DNA from: Mycolicibacterium goodii
Lineage (GTDB): Bacteria > Actinomycetota > Actinomycetes > Mycobacteriales > Mycobacteriaceae
Direction: 5' to 3'
Assembly: GCF_001187505.1 (NCBI RefSeq)
Contig: NZ_CP012150.1
Location: 5,676,048 to 5,740,047, forward strand
Length of the DNA: 64,000 nt
The notes under the pieces are model-generated. The model was given only the letters and a program-made list of their open reading frames with translations. It ran no database searches and was not told the origin of the DNA. The translations under genes were made by a program, and so were the position numbers. Below are positions 42,254 to 50,999 of this stretch, in pieces; position 1 is the first letter of the stretch, and each line of letters begins with the position of its first letter.

Positions 42254-43005
42254 GAGACCCTTTCTGTCGCATAGGTTCTGGCGGCCTCGACCACGGCCTT
42301 GAACAGCCGCAGGTCATCCAGCCGCTCTTCGGGGTGCCACTGGACCCCGAGCACGAAGTGGTCGCCGGGCAGCTCGACCGCCTCGATCACGTCGTCGGTG
42401 TCGCGCGCACTGACCACCAGTCCGTCGCCGAGCCGGTCGATGGCCTGGTGGTGATAGCACTGGGCGTCGGAGCTCTCACCGATCAGCGACGCCAGCCGGG
42501 TGCCGGCCACGGTGCGCACATCGGAGGTGCCGAAGATCGCGTTGCCCTTCTGGTGGTGGGTATGCCCGATGACGTCGGGCAGGTGCTGATGCAGCGTGCC
42601 ACCCAGCGCGGTGTTGAGCACCTGCGCACCGCGGCACACACCCAGCACCGGGATCCCCCGCATCAAAGCCCCGCTCAGCAACGCGAATTCCCACTCGTCG
42701 CGGTCGCGGGCCGGTTCGTTGGTCTGCGGATGCGGCTTCTGGCCGTAGCGGGCCGGCTCGACGTCGGGGCCTCCGGTGATCACCAGACCGTCGAGCCGGT
42801 CCAGCACCCGGTCGGCGACGTCGCCGTCGACGGGTTGCGGGGGCAGCAGCACCGCGATGCCGCCGGCCAGGTTGACCCCGGTGAAGTAGATCTGCGGCAG
42901 GAAGCTCGCGCGCACATCCCACACACCGGTCTGCGCCTGCTGCAGATATGTGGTCATCCCGATCACGGGACGCACGTCGCCGCTGTCGAACTCAGAGCCG
43001 CTCAA
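42250..43005 (-). CDS. Class I glutamine amidotransferase-like gamma-glutamyl hydrolase (PuuD-like)
   Basis: 251 residues. Nucleophile Cys in LGVCRGAQVLN and the His-Glu pair in VQWHPEER. The N-terminus VIGMTTYLQQA and DGLVITGGPDVEPARYG match PuuD, which removes the gamma-glutamyl group at the end of putrescine breakdown. The TTG start overlaps the last 14 bases of glnA. Not a synthetase-linked glutaminase, as no partner ammonia-using subunit is near. Confidence 0.85.
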   Translation of the reverse strand: MSGSEFDSGDVRPVIGMTTYLQQAQTGVWDVRASFLPQIYFTGVNLAGGIAVLLPPQPVDGDVADRVLDRLDGLVITGGPDVEPARYGQKPHPQTNEPARDRDEWEFALLSGALMRGIPVLGVCRGAQVLNTALGGTLHQHLPDVIGHTHHQKGNAIFGTSDVRTVAGTRLASLIGESSDAQCYHHQAIDRLGDGLVVSARDTDDVIEAVELPGDHFVLGVQWHPEERLDDLRLFKAVVEAARTYATERVS

Positions 43006-44371
43006 AGCCGCGCACCCTCTCCCAATCCGTCACGGCCGCATTGAATGCCGCCATCTCGACCCGCGCGTGGTTCAGATAGTGCTCGACGACGTCGTCGCCG
43101 AACGCCGCACGCGCCACCTCCGATTTCGCGAACAGGTCGGCCGCCTCGGCCAGCGTGGTGGGCAACCGGTCGGCGCCACTGGTGTAGGCGTTCCCGCTCA
43201 TCGGTTCGGGCAGTTCGAGGTCGCGCTCGATGCCGTAGAGCCCACCGGCGATCAGCGCCGACACCGCCAGGTACTGGTTGACGTCGCCGCCCGGCGCGCG
43301 GCACTCGACCCGCATGCCGTGGCCGTGCCCCACCACCCGCAGCGCGCAGGTGCGGTTGTCGAAGCCCCACGCGACCGCGGTCGGCGCGAAGCTGCCGTCG
43401 ACGAACCGCTTGTAGGAGTTGATGTTCGGCGCATAGAACAGGGTGAGCTCACGCAGGGTCGAGAGGATTCCGGCGATGAAACTGCGGAACAACGCCGACA
43501 TGCCGTGCGGGTCGGACTCGTCGGCGAACACCGCGGCGCCGTCCCCGTTCTCGTCGGCGCCACGCAACGAGATGTGGATATGGCAGCTGTTGCCTTCGCG
43601 TTCATCGAATTTCGCCATGAACGTGAGGCTCTTGCCGTGCTGGTCGGCGATCTCCTTGGCGCCGTTGCGGTAGATCGTGTGGTTGTCGCAGGTCACCCTG
43701 GCATGGTCGTAGCGGAACGCGATCTCCTGCTGGCCCAGGTTGCACTCGCCCTTGACGCCCTCGCAGTACATGCCCGCGCCCTCCATGCCCCGGCGGATGT
43801 CGCGCAGCAACGGCTCCATGCGGGTGGACGCGTGGATGGCGTAGTCGACGTTGTAGTCGGTGGCCGGGGTGAGCGCGTGGTAGCCCGAGGACCAGGCCTG
43901 CCGGAAGCTGTCGTCGAACACCATGAACTCCAACTCGGTGCCCACGTACGGCACGAGTCCGCGTTCGGCGAGCCGGTCGATCTGGCGGTTGAGGATGCTG
44001 CGAGGTGCCACCGTGACCGGGTTGCCGTCGAGCCAGGACAGGTCGGCCATCACCAGGGCCGTGCCGGGCAGCCACGGGATGCGGCGCAGCGTCGAGAAGT
44101 CCGGCGTCATCACCATGTCGCCGTAGCCGGTCTCCCAACTGGAGATCGCGTAGCCGTCGACGGTGTTCATGTCGACGTCGACGGCCAACAGGTAGTTGCA
44201 ACATTCGCAGCCGTTGGCGGCGACCTCCTCGACGAACAGCCGGGCCGACACCCGTTTGCCGGTCAACCTGCCCTGCATGTCGCAGAACGCCACGATCACC
44301 GTGTCGATCTCGCCGTCTGTGACCAGCTGCACAAGTTGGTCCTGTGCCAGCATGCCGGGGTTCGGGCTCAT
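42992..44371 (-). CDS. glnA4: GlnA4-type glutamine synthetase-like gamma-glutamyl-amine ligase
   Basis: 459 residues with the glutamine synthetase catalytic fold: GTELEFMVFDDS, CEGVKGECNLGQQEI, NSCHIHISL, PTAVAWGFDNRTCALRV, and VECRAPGGDVNQYLA. Related GlnA-like enzymes in Streptomyces gamma-glutamylate polyamines or ethanolamine (known for GlnA3 and GlnA4 there), and the linked PuuD and ALDH genes support such a role instead of ammonia assimilation. First gene of the operon; 363 bases separate it from the divergent asnO. Confidence 0.85.
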   Translation of the reverse strand: MSPNPGMLAQDQLVQLVTDGEIDTVIVAFCDMQGRLTGKRVSARLFVEEVAANGCECCNYLLAVDVDMNTVDGYAISSWETGYGDMVMTPDFSTLRRIPWLPGTALVMADLSWLDGNPVTVAPRSILNRQIDRLAERGLVPYVGTELEFMVFDDSFRQAWSSGYHALTPATDYNVDYAIHASTRMEPLLRDIRRGMEGAGMYCEGVKGECNLGQQEIAFRYDHARVTCDNHTIYRNGAKEIADQHGKSLTFMAKFDEREGNSCHIHISLRGADENGDGAAVFADESDPHGMSALFRSFIAGILSTLRELTLFYAPNINSYKRFVDGSFAPTAVAWGFDNRTCALRVVGHGHGMRVECRAPGGDVNQYLAVSALIAGGLYGIERDLELPEPMSGNAYTSGADRLPTTLAEAADLFAKSEVARAAFGDDVVEHYLNHARVEMAAFNAAVTDWERVRGFERL

Positions 44372-44734
44372 GGTGCACCTTCCTCTCGGTGCTCATCGGG
44401 TGGGCGATCGTCGGTACCCCTGACGACCACTGACGCCAAGCCGACCTTTGCACCCGTTCATCCACACAACGACCTGACGATCGTCCCTCGAATGCGCCCG
44501 AATGTCACGCATGAAAGGTCGGCGAACCTACCAATAGGGTTGCGGGTGCGACGCGTGGGCGGCCGAGCGGACGCCCGGTTGCAACTCTGGCAAACACCGC
44601 GGGCGAAACGCGGGTTTAGCGACTTGATCAAACAGGTAAATACCGGTCGTGAAGTGCTCAGAGCCGGCAGCTGCGCCGATCCCGAAAACCCCGCACCGAA
44701 GACACGACGCCACCCGCCTTGTAGGGTCGAACTG
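44372..44734. other. Divergent intergenic region glnA4 / asnO
   Basis: No gene is seen in this 363-base gap. It holds an imperfect hairpin AAACACCGCG ... CGCGGGTTT (44592-44617) and a 10-base palindrome GGTAAATACC (44635-44644), which may serve control of asnO-ngg. The sequence is locally less GC-rich near 44620-44650, fitting a promoter, but no clear -10 and -35 pair was assigned. Confidence 0.4.
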
Positions 44735-46540
44735 ATGTGTGGAGCCACCGGAGAGGTGCGTCTCGATGGCCGGTCACCCGATATCGGCGCGGTGTCGGCC
44801 ATGGCGGAGACGATGGCGCCCAGGGGACCCGATGCGGCGGGCGTGTGGTCGCAGGGGCGGGTCGCGCTGGGCCACCGACGACTGAAAATCATCGATCTGA
44901 CCGAGGCGGGCGCCCAGCCGATGATCGACCCCGAACTGGGGTTGTCCATCTGCTGGAACGGCTGCATCTACAACTACAAGGAACTTCGCGCCGAGCTGTC
45001 CGGGCACGGGTACCGGTTCTTCTCGCACAGCGACACCGAGGTGCTGGTCAAGGCGTATCACCACTGGGGTGACCGCTTCGTGGAGCACCTCAAGGGCATG
45101 TTCGCGTTCGCGATCGCCGAACGCGACACCGGCCGGGTGCTGCTGGGCCGCGACCGACTGGGCATCAAACCGCTGTACCTGAGCGAGACATCCGACCGCA
45201 TCCGGTTCGCGTCATCGCTGCCCGCCCTGCTCGCCGGCGGCGGCGTGGACACCAGGATCGACCCCGTCGCGCTGCACCACTACCTGACGTTCCACTCGGT
45301 GGTGCCGCCGCCACTGACGATCCTGCGCGGCGTCAAGAAGGTGCCGCCCGCGTCGATCGTCGCGATCGAACCCGACGGCACGCGACGCACCACGGTGTAC
45401 TGGACACCCGATTTCACCCGGCACGCCGACCGGGCCGACTGGTCCGAGCGGGACTGGGAAGACGCTGTGCTGCAATCACTTCGGGAGGCCGTCGAACGCC
45501 GGCTGGTCGCCGACGTGCCGGTCGGGTGCCTGCTTTCGGGCGGTGTCGACTCCAGCTTGATCGTCGGACTGCTCGCCGAGGCCGGCCAGCACGGGCTCAA
45601 GACCTTCTCGATCGGGTTCGAATCCGTCAACGGCGTGGCCGGCGACGAGTTCAAGTACTCCGACATCGTCGCCGAGCACTTCGGCACCGACCACCACCAG
45701 ATCCGGATCGACACGGCCCGCATGCTGCCCGCACTCGACGGTGCGATCGCCGCGATGAGCGAGCCGATGGTGAGCCACGACTGCGTGGCCTTCTACCTGC
45801 TGAGCCAGGAGGTGGCCAAGCACGTCAAGGTGGTGCAGTCCGGTCAGGGCGCCGATGAGGTGTTCGCCGGTTACCACTGGTATCCGCCGATGGCCGAACC
45901 CGCCGCCGCGTCGCTCGACGGCGCGGTGAGCAGTTACCGCGGTGCGTTCTTCGACCGGGACAGCGCGGGCGTGGCCGCTCTCATCAGCGACGCGTACCGG
46001 GCCGACGGTGATCCCAGCGGCGCCTTCGTCACCGACCACTTCGCGGCGCCGGGCGCCCAGAACGGCGTCGACCGGGCGCTGCGCCTCGACACCACGGTGA
46101 TGCTGGTCGACGATCCGGTCAAACGCGTCGACAACATGACGATGGCGTGGGGTCTGGAGGGTCGCGTGCCGTTCCTCGATCACGAACTCGTCGAGCTCGC
46201 CGCCACCTGCCCGCCCGAGCTGAAGACCGCGCACGGCGGCAAGGGGGTGCTGAAACAGGCTGCGCGCCGGGTGATCCCGGCTGCGGTGATCGACCGGCCC
46301 AAGGGCTACTTCCCGGTGCCAGCGCTCACCCATCTGGAGGGGCCGTACCTGAACATGGTGCGCGATGCGCTGTACGCGCCGGAGGCCAAGGAGCGCGGAC
46401 TGTTCCGGCCCGATGCCGTGGAACGGCTGCTGGCCGATCCGAACGGCAGGCTGACCCCGCTGCGCGGCAACGAGTTGTGGCAGATCGGGCTGCTCGAGTT
46501 GTGGTTGCAGCGGCACGGCATCACCGGGAGCGCGGCATGA
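44735..46540 (+). CDS. asnO: N-acetylglutaminylglutamine amidotransferase (AsnO)
   Basis: 601-residue asparagine-synthetase-B-like protein. The N-terminus MCGATGEVRLD exposes catalytic Cys2 of the class II glutaminase domain. The ATP-pyrophosphatase loop is LLSGGVDSSLIVGLLAE, and the C-terminal region GLEGRVPFLDHELVE follows. Followed with ATGA overlap by an ngg-type gene, it should amidate N-acetylglutaminylglutamine to the osmolyte NAGGN. A plain asparagine synthetase is less likely given this partner. Confidence 0.87.
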   Translation: MCGATGEVRLDGRSPDIGAVSAMAETMAPRGPDAAGVWSQGRVALGHRRLKIIDLTEAGAQPMIDPELGLSICWNGCIYNYKELRAELSGHGYRFFSHSDTEVLVKAYHHWGDRFVEHLKGMFAFAIAERDTGRVLLGRDRLGIKPLYLSETSDRIRFASSLPALLAGGGVDTRIDPVALHHYLTFHSVVPPPLTILRGVKKVPPASIVAIEPDGTRRTTVYWTPDFTRHADRADWSERDWEDAVLQSLREAVERRLVADVPVGCLLSGGVDSSLIVGLLAEAGQHGLKTFSIGFESVNGVAGDEFKYSDIVAEHFGTDHHQIRIDTARMLPALDGAIAAMSEPMVSHDCVAFYLLSQEVAKHVKVVQSGQGADEVFAGYHWYPPMAEPAAASLDGAVSSYRGAFFDRDSAGVAALISDAYRADGDPSGAFVTDHFAAPGAQNGVDRALRLDTTVMLVDDPVKRVDNMTMAWGLEGRVPFLDHELVELAATCPPELKTAHGGKGVLKQAARRVIPAAVIDRPKGYFPVPALTHLEGPYLNMVRDALYAPEAKERGLFRPDAVERLLADPNGRLTPLRGNELWQIGLLELWLQRHGITGSAA

Positions 46541-48357
46541 CCGCACTCGAACCGGACGCGGCACCGGCGCCGACGGCACATCCATCAGGAGACCACACCG
46601 ACGACGACCACACCGAGGCCATCACGATGGGCCTGCACGACGCGTCGCCGCAGCATCTTGTCGATGCCATGGCCGATGATGTCGAGCTCGAACTCGGTTG
46701 GGGCAGGCTGATCTTCGGCCAGACGTTCGCCGATCCCGAGAAGCTCGCCGAGGCACTGCAGCAGGAGCGGCCTGGGCGCCGCGACATCTGCATCTACGCG
46801 CGCGAATCCCACGTGCTCGTCGCGCGCTCGCCCGCCGAGTTGTTCATCGATCCCAGCCACACCTACCGCAAGCGGTTCACCGGTGAACTACCGCCTGCCG
46901 AACCCATCGGGTTCACCGTGCGGACGCTGGAATCGCCGGACGACGCCGACTCGATGAACCGCGTGTACGTGCGGTGCGGCATGGTGCCCGCACCGGTGGA
47001 TGTCATCTGGCGCAATCACACCGAGAACCCCGCGGTGATCTACCTCGTCGCGGTGCGCGACGACGACGGCAGCATCGTCGGCACGGTCACCGGGGTGGAC
47101 CACAAGCAGCTGTTCGACGATCCCGAGGACGGGTCGAGCCTGTGGAGCCTCGCGGTGGATCCGGCCGCGAGCCTGCCCGGCGTCGGTGCCGCGCTGACCC
47201 GGACGCTGGCCCGCGAGCTGCACGCGCGGGGCCGTGCCTATCTGGACCTGTCCGTCGCGCACGACAACGCGGCCGCGATCGCGCTGTACGAGAAACTGGG
47301 TTTCCAACGGGTTCCGGTGCTCGCGGTCAAACGCAAGAATGCGATCAACGAACCGCTGTTCACCCACCCGCCGGAGACGGTCGACGACCTCAACCCGTAC
47401 GCGCGCATCATCGCCGACGAGGCGATCCGGCGCGGCATCTGGGTCGAGGTGCTCGACGCGGGCGCCGGTGAGATGCGGCTGTCGCACGGCGGGCGCGTCG
47501 TCATCACGCGGGAATCGTTGTCGGAGTTCACATCCGCGGTCGCGATGAGCCGCTGCGACGACAAACGGCAGACCCGGCGCATCGTGTCCGAGGCCGGGAT
47601 CACGGTGCCCAAGGGCCGGTTGGCGACCTTCGACGAAGACGACCACAAGTTCCTCGCCGAGGTCGGCGACGTCGTGGTCAAACCGACCCGCGGCGAGCAG
47701 GGCAAGGGCATCACCGTCGGCATCAGCAGTCCCGAGGAACTCGACGCCGCGCTGCACCGGGCCCGCGAGCAGCATCCCGAGGTGCTCATCGAACAGCGGG
47801 CCAAGGGCGACGATCTGCGGCTCGTGGTGATCGACGGCAAGGTGGTGGCCGCGGCGATCCGCAGGCCGGCCGAGATCATCGGCACCGGCGCGCACACCAT
47901 CCGTGAGCTGATCGAGACCCAGAGCAGGCGCCGCGCCGCGGCCACCGGCGGCGAATCGCGCATCCCGATGGACGACGTGACGGCCTCGACGGTCGCCGAA
48001 GCCGGATGGTCGTTGGACGATGTACTGCCCGAGGGGCAGCGCCTGCGGGTGCGCCGTACCGCCAACCTGCACCAGGGCGGCACGATCCACGACGTCACCG
48101 CCGAGGTGAACCCCGAGTTGTGCCGGGTGGGCGTGCGGGCGGCCGAGGCGATCGGCATCCCGGTGACGGGCATCGACCTGCTGGTGCCGGACGTGACGGG
48201 CACCGAGTACGTCTTCATCGAGGCCAACGAGCGGCCCGGGCTGGCCAACCACGAACCGCAGCCCACCGCCGCGGCGTTCGTCGACTTCCTGTTCCCGCAA
48301 CAACCCGGTCTGCCGCAGGCCTGGACGCCGTCGGAGACGCCGATCCGCCCGGACTGA
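46537..48357 (+). CDS. ngg: N-acetylglutaminylglutamine synthetase (GNAT plus ATP-grasp)
   Basis: 606-residue fusion. The first part (about residues 120-270) is a GNAT acetyltransferase (WSLAVDPAASLPGVGAALTR, ALYEKLGF). The second (about 330-600) is an ATP-grasp ligase related to cyanophycin or glutathione synthetases (VVVKPTRGEQGKGI, YVFIEANERPGL). This is the known Ngg layout; it makes the N-acetyl dipeptide that AsnO amidates. It ends one base before a convergent hydrolase-like gene. Confidence 0.88.
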   Translation: MTALEPDAAPAPTAHPSGDHTDDDHTEAITMGLHDASPQHLVDAMADDVELELGWGRLIFGQTFADPEKLAEALQQERPGRRDICIYARESHVLVARSPAELFIDPSHTYRKRFTGELPPAEPIGFTVRTLESPDDADSMNRVYVRCGMVPAPVDVIWRNHTENPAVIYLVAVRDDDGSIVGTVTGVDHKQLFDDPEDGSSLWSLAVDPAASLPGVGAALTRTLARELHARGRAYLDLSVAHDNAAAIALYEKLGFQRVPVLAVKRKNAINEPLFTHPPETVDDLNPYARIIADEAIRRGIWVEVLDAGAGEMRLSHGGRVVITRESLSEFTSAVAMSRCDDKRQTRRIVSEAGITVPKGRLATFDEDDHKFLAEVGDVVVKPTRGEQGKGITVGISSPEELDAALHRAREQHPEVLIEQRAKGDDLRLVVIDGKVVAAAIRRPAEIIGTGAHTIRELIETQSRRRAAATGGESRIPMDDVTASTVAEAGWSLDDVLPEGQRLRVRRTANLHQGGTIHDVTAEVNPELCRVGVRAAEAIGIPVTGIDLLVPDVTGTEYVFIEANERPGLANHEPQPTAAAFVDFLFPQQPGLPQAWTPSETPIRPD

Positions 48358-48921
48358 TCACCAGGTGCTGGTGCGCAGGACGATCTCGGCGGCCAGTTGT
48401 GCCGTGGTGTCCTGCGCATTGCGCCGCCCGAGCATCTCGACGAGCCGGAAGTCGCCGTAGACGTAGCGCTGGCTCGCCTTGGCCACCGCGCGGGCGGCGG
48501 GCGTGCTGACCAACGCCGTGGTGTTCATCTCGACGGGCGGACAGTGCGGATCGCGGATCGCTCCGGTGGGGTCGGCGACCCGGGGATGCCCCCGGTCCAC
48601 CACGACGAGCCCGACGAACTTGTCGAGGCGCGTCGCGGCCAGTTCCCACGCGAGTTCGCCGCCCAGCCGGTCACCCACCAGCAAAGACCACTTGATGCCC
48701 AACACGTCCAGGATCCCGACGACGGACTTGGCGGTGAGGCGGGGATCCGGGCCGATGACGACGGTGCGCAGCGATGCGGTGTGCAGTCGCTGACAGATGC
48801 CCTCATAGGCCGCGGGGCCGTGGTGACCGGCGCTGAGCAGCACCACTGTCGACCCCTTGTCGGGTCCGGCGACGTCGACGGCAATCGGGAAGCCATCAAT
48901 CGTTTCCACGGTGGTCAGCAT
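48358..48921 (-). CDS. Small alpha/beta-hydrolase-like protein, probably degenerate
   Basis: 187 residues. The fold pattern is present (VVLLSAGHHGP, VVIGPDP, LLVGDRLGGELAWELAA, VGLVVVDRGHP) but the nucleophile elbow reads GDRLG, with Arg at the nucleophile position, and the cap and catalytic His regions are short. It is likely non-catalytic or a truncated relative. It is on the minus strand and immediately convergent with ngg. Confidence 0.6.
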   Translation of the reverse strand: MLTTVETIDGFPIAVDVAGPDKGSTVVLLSAGHHGPAAYEGICQRLHTASLRTVVIGPDPRLTAKSVVGILDVLGIKWSLLVGDRLGGELAWELAATRLDKFVGLVVVDRGHPRVADPTGAIRDPHCPPVEMNTTALVSTPAARAVAKASQRYVYGDFRLVEMLGRRNAQDTTAQLAAEIVLRTSTW

Positions 48922-48995
48922 TCGGCCAACCTACCGTCCCGAGGGCCGTCGATGGGGCCAAATCAGGTTGTCCTAACGCAAACGTCAGTGGTTGC

Positions 48996-49679
48996 TCAGC
49001 GGGCGTCGACGCGTTCGACCTGTCTGAAGAACACGTCGAGGAACGTCTCGGGCAGGGTCGCCTTCGCCGGGATCGACGGGTTGGGCGTGGGGAACGCGAT
49101 GCCGAAAACCGACCAGCCACCGACGTTTTCGAAACCGAAGTACACGCTCTCGTCGTTATCGTTGAGCCGCATCGTCTGCTGGTAGACCAACGCCGACGGC
49201 CGCGGGGAGGGCAGTCGCGTCGTGGTGATCGGGATGCCCTCCTCGGACGGGTCGAAAAAGGCCTTGAACTCCGCGCAGCGCTGCGCGGTCGCGTCGAGAC
49301 GGTCCAGCGGCAGCGGCGAACTGAGCACCGTCACGACGATCCTGGCCCCGTCGTAGGCCGCGATGAATTTGCCCGCAGCGCCCGGCCCGCGTTCGGCCGA
49401 GTCGGCGATCACGCGGGTGAGACCGTCGGTGCAGCCCTCCGGCGCGGACAGCATCGCGGGCGGCCCGCCGGTTCCGTCGGGCTCGCCGGGGCTCTCGACG
49501 ATGCGGTCGTACTGCACTCCCGACGGGAAATCCGACCCGGTGAGCAAAACCCGGTCCATGGTCGCGCCGGGCCAGGTGGGTGTGCCCGCGACCACCGTGG
49601 CACACGCGGTCATCGTGGCCGCGGCGAGCGCCGCGAGCACTACGATTGGCCGCCACGTCCCCCGCCGCAGGCTGGTCAT
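48996..49679 (-). CDS. Secreted lipoprotein of unknown function
   Basis: 227 residues with a lipoprotein signal peptide (TMTACATVVAG, Cys near residue 26), then a soluble domain with DRVLLTGSDFPSGVQYDRI and WSVFGIAFPTPNPS. It resembles mycobacterial lipoproteins with PknH-sensor-like domains, but I do not assign a function. The start is ATG 49679. It is followed after 74 bases by the small hydrolase-like gene on the same strand. Confidence 0.6.
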   Translation of the reverse strand: MTSLRRGTWRPIVVLAALAAATMTACATVVAGTPTWPGATMDRVLLTGSDFPSGVQYDRIVESPGEPDGTGGPPAMLSAPEGCTDGLTRVIADSAERGPGAAGKFIAAYDGARIVVTVLSSPLPLDRLDATAQRCAEFKAFFDPSEEGIPITTTRLPSPRPSALVYQQTMRLNDNDESVYFGFENVGGWSVFGIAFPTPNPSIPAKATLPETFLDVFFRQVERVDAR

Positions 49680-49688
49680 GGCACCAGG

Positions 49689-50498
49689 CTACCGAGGATC
49701 CCCCGCGGCGGTCCGGCCGCGACGAGCGAACCGGGCGGGCGTGGTGCCCAGCATCTTTTTGAAGTGCCGGTGCAGATGCGACTGGTCGTGGAAGCCGACG
49801 GCAGTCGCGACGTCGGCCGGGCGCATCCCGTCGAGCAACAGACGGCGGGCCTCGTCGACCCTGCGGCCGGTCAGGTACCGGTGCGGCGGCAGCCCGAATT
49901 CGCGACCGAAGGTGCGCACCAGGTGGACCGGATCGGCGTGCAGCATCGCGGCGGCCTCGTCGAGGGTGAGGCCCGTCGTGATCCGGCTGTCGATCAGGTC
50001 GCGCAGCCGGCCCGCCAGGCGCCGGTCGCGTACCCGTGCCGGCGGCGCCACCGCGCCCGCCAGATGCCCTTGGAGGCGTTCGACGATGAACGCCAGGCGA
50101 CTGGCCGCCTCGAGTTCGTCGCCGGGGCTCAGCGCCCGGTGCAGGACCGAGATGCGGTCCCGCAGCAGCGGATCGACCAGGGTCGGGGTGTCCACGGCCG
50201 CACCGATTCCGGTGAGCACGTCGGATTCGAGGTAGAGCACGCGTTTGCGGAATCCACCGGGGCGCACCGCGCGGCCGTTGTGCGGCACGTGTGGGGGCAG
50301 CAGCGTGACCACGTCGCCGGTGCTGCCGTGCTCGCGCCGGTCGAGTTCGTAGCCGATGGTGCCGAAGTCGACGATGAGCAGCGTCCACGCGTCGTGCGTG
50401 TGCTGCGGATAGGCGTGGTCGACGAACCGCGCGTGGAAGACCTCTCTGATCCCCGGCACGTGCGGCCGCCACGCGGCGGTGTCCGCGGCTGCAACCAC
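49689..50498 (-). CDS. AraC-family regulator
   Basis: About 269 residues: an N-terminal cupin-type sensing domain (HAYPQHTHDAWTLLIVDFG, LLPPHVPHNGR) and a C-terminal double helix-turn-helix (LTLDEAAAMLHADPVHLVRTFGREFG and RPADVATAVGFHDQSHLHRHFKKMLGTTPARF). The GTG at 50498 is the likely start because the DUF2000 gene begins divergently at 50548; a TTG at 50513 is possible. It probably controls that neighbour. Confidence 0.8.
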   Translation of the reverse strand: MVAAADTAAWRPHVPGIREVFHARFVDHAYPQHTHDAWTLLIVDFGTIGYELDRREHGSTGDVVTLLPPHVPHNGRAVRPGGFRKRVLYLESDVLTGIGAAVDTPTLVDPLLRDRISVLHRALSPGDELEAASRLAFIVERLQGHLAGAVAPPARVRDRRLAGRLRDLIDSRITTGLTLDEAAAMLHADPVHLVRTFGREFGLPPHRYLTGRRVDEARRLLLDGMRPADVATAVGFHDQSHLHRHFKKMLGTTPARFARRGRTAAGDPR

Positions 50499-50547
50499 AT
50501 CAAAAACGTACAAGACCGAGGCGACCGCCCGCGCGCAGCATGAGGAC

Positions 50548-50994
50548 ATGCAGTTCGACAACTCCCCCGTGCGTCCGGACCCTGTGCGTTTCGACACGAA
50601 GATCGCGGTGCTGTTGCGCGACGACCTGGAAAGCTGGCAGCGGTTGAACGTGTGCGCGTTCCTGGCCAGCGGCATCGCGGCGGCCCACCCGGATACGATC
50701 GGCGAGCCCTACCTCGACGCCGACGACACCCGCTATCTCGCGATGTTCGGCCAACCGGTGCTGGTGTTCGAAGGGTCGAAGGAGACGCTGCGCGCCGCGC
50801 ACACCCGAGCGCTGTCGCGTGGGCTGTCGCCGTCGATCTTCACCGCCGAGTTGTTCAGCACGGGCAACGACCGGGACAACCGTGCCGCGGTGCGCGCGGT
50901 GGGCCGCGAGGATCTCGATCTCGTGGGCCTGGCGATCCACGCCGGCCGCAACGTGGTGGACAAGGTGCTCAAGGGTGCCCGCATGCACCCTTGA
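50548..50994 (+). CDS. DUF2000 family protein
   Basis: 148 residues, matching the DUF2000 pattern (DTKIAVLLRDDLESWQRLNVCAFLASGIA, GQPVLVFEG). The fold of this family resembles peptidyl-tRNA hydrolase 2. The ATG at 50548 has GAGG just upstream. It is divergent from the AraC gene with a 49-base gap, and such pairs often encode a regulator and its target. Function unknown. Confidence 0.75.
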   Translation: MQFDNSPVRPDPVRFDTKIAVLLRDDLESWQRLNVCAFLASGIAAAHPDTIGEPYLDADDTRYLAMFGQPVLVFEGSKETLRAAHTRALSRGLSPSIFTAELFSTGNDRDNRAAVRAVGREDLDLVGLAIHAGRNVVDKVLKGARMHP

Positions 50995-50999
50995 AAACG

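Noticed and set aside
44635..44644. GGTAAATACC as a tenth GntR operator
   Set aside because: The arm spacing is even (GGTA-AA-TACC) and does not fit TNGTNNNACNA; it is outside the regulated locus.
42950..44734. Long N-terminal extension of the asnO frame upstream of MCGATG
   Set aside because: Class II glutaminases need Cys at position 2 after Met removal, so the protein must start at 44735; the extension is antisense to glnA4.
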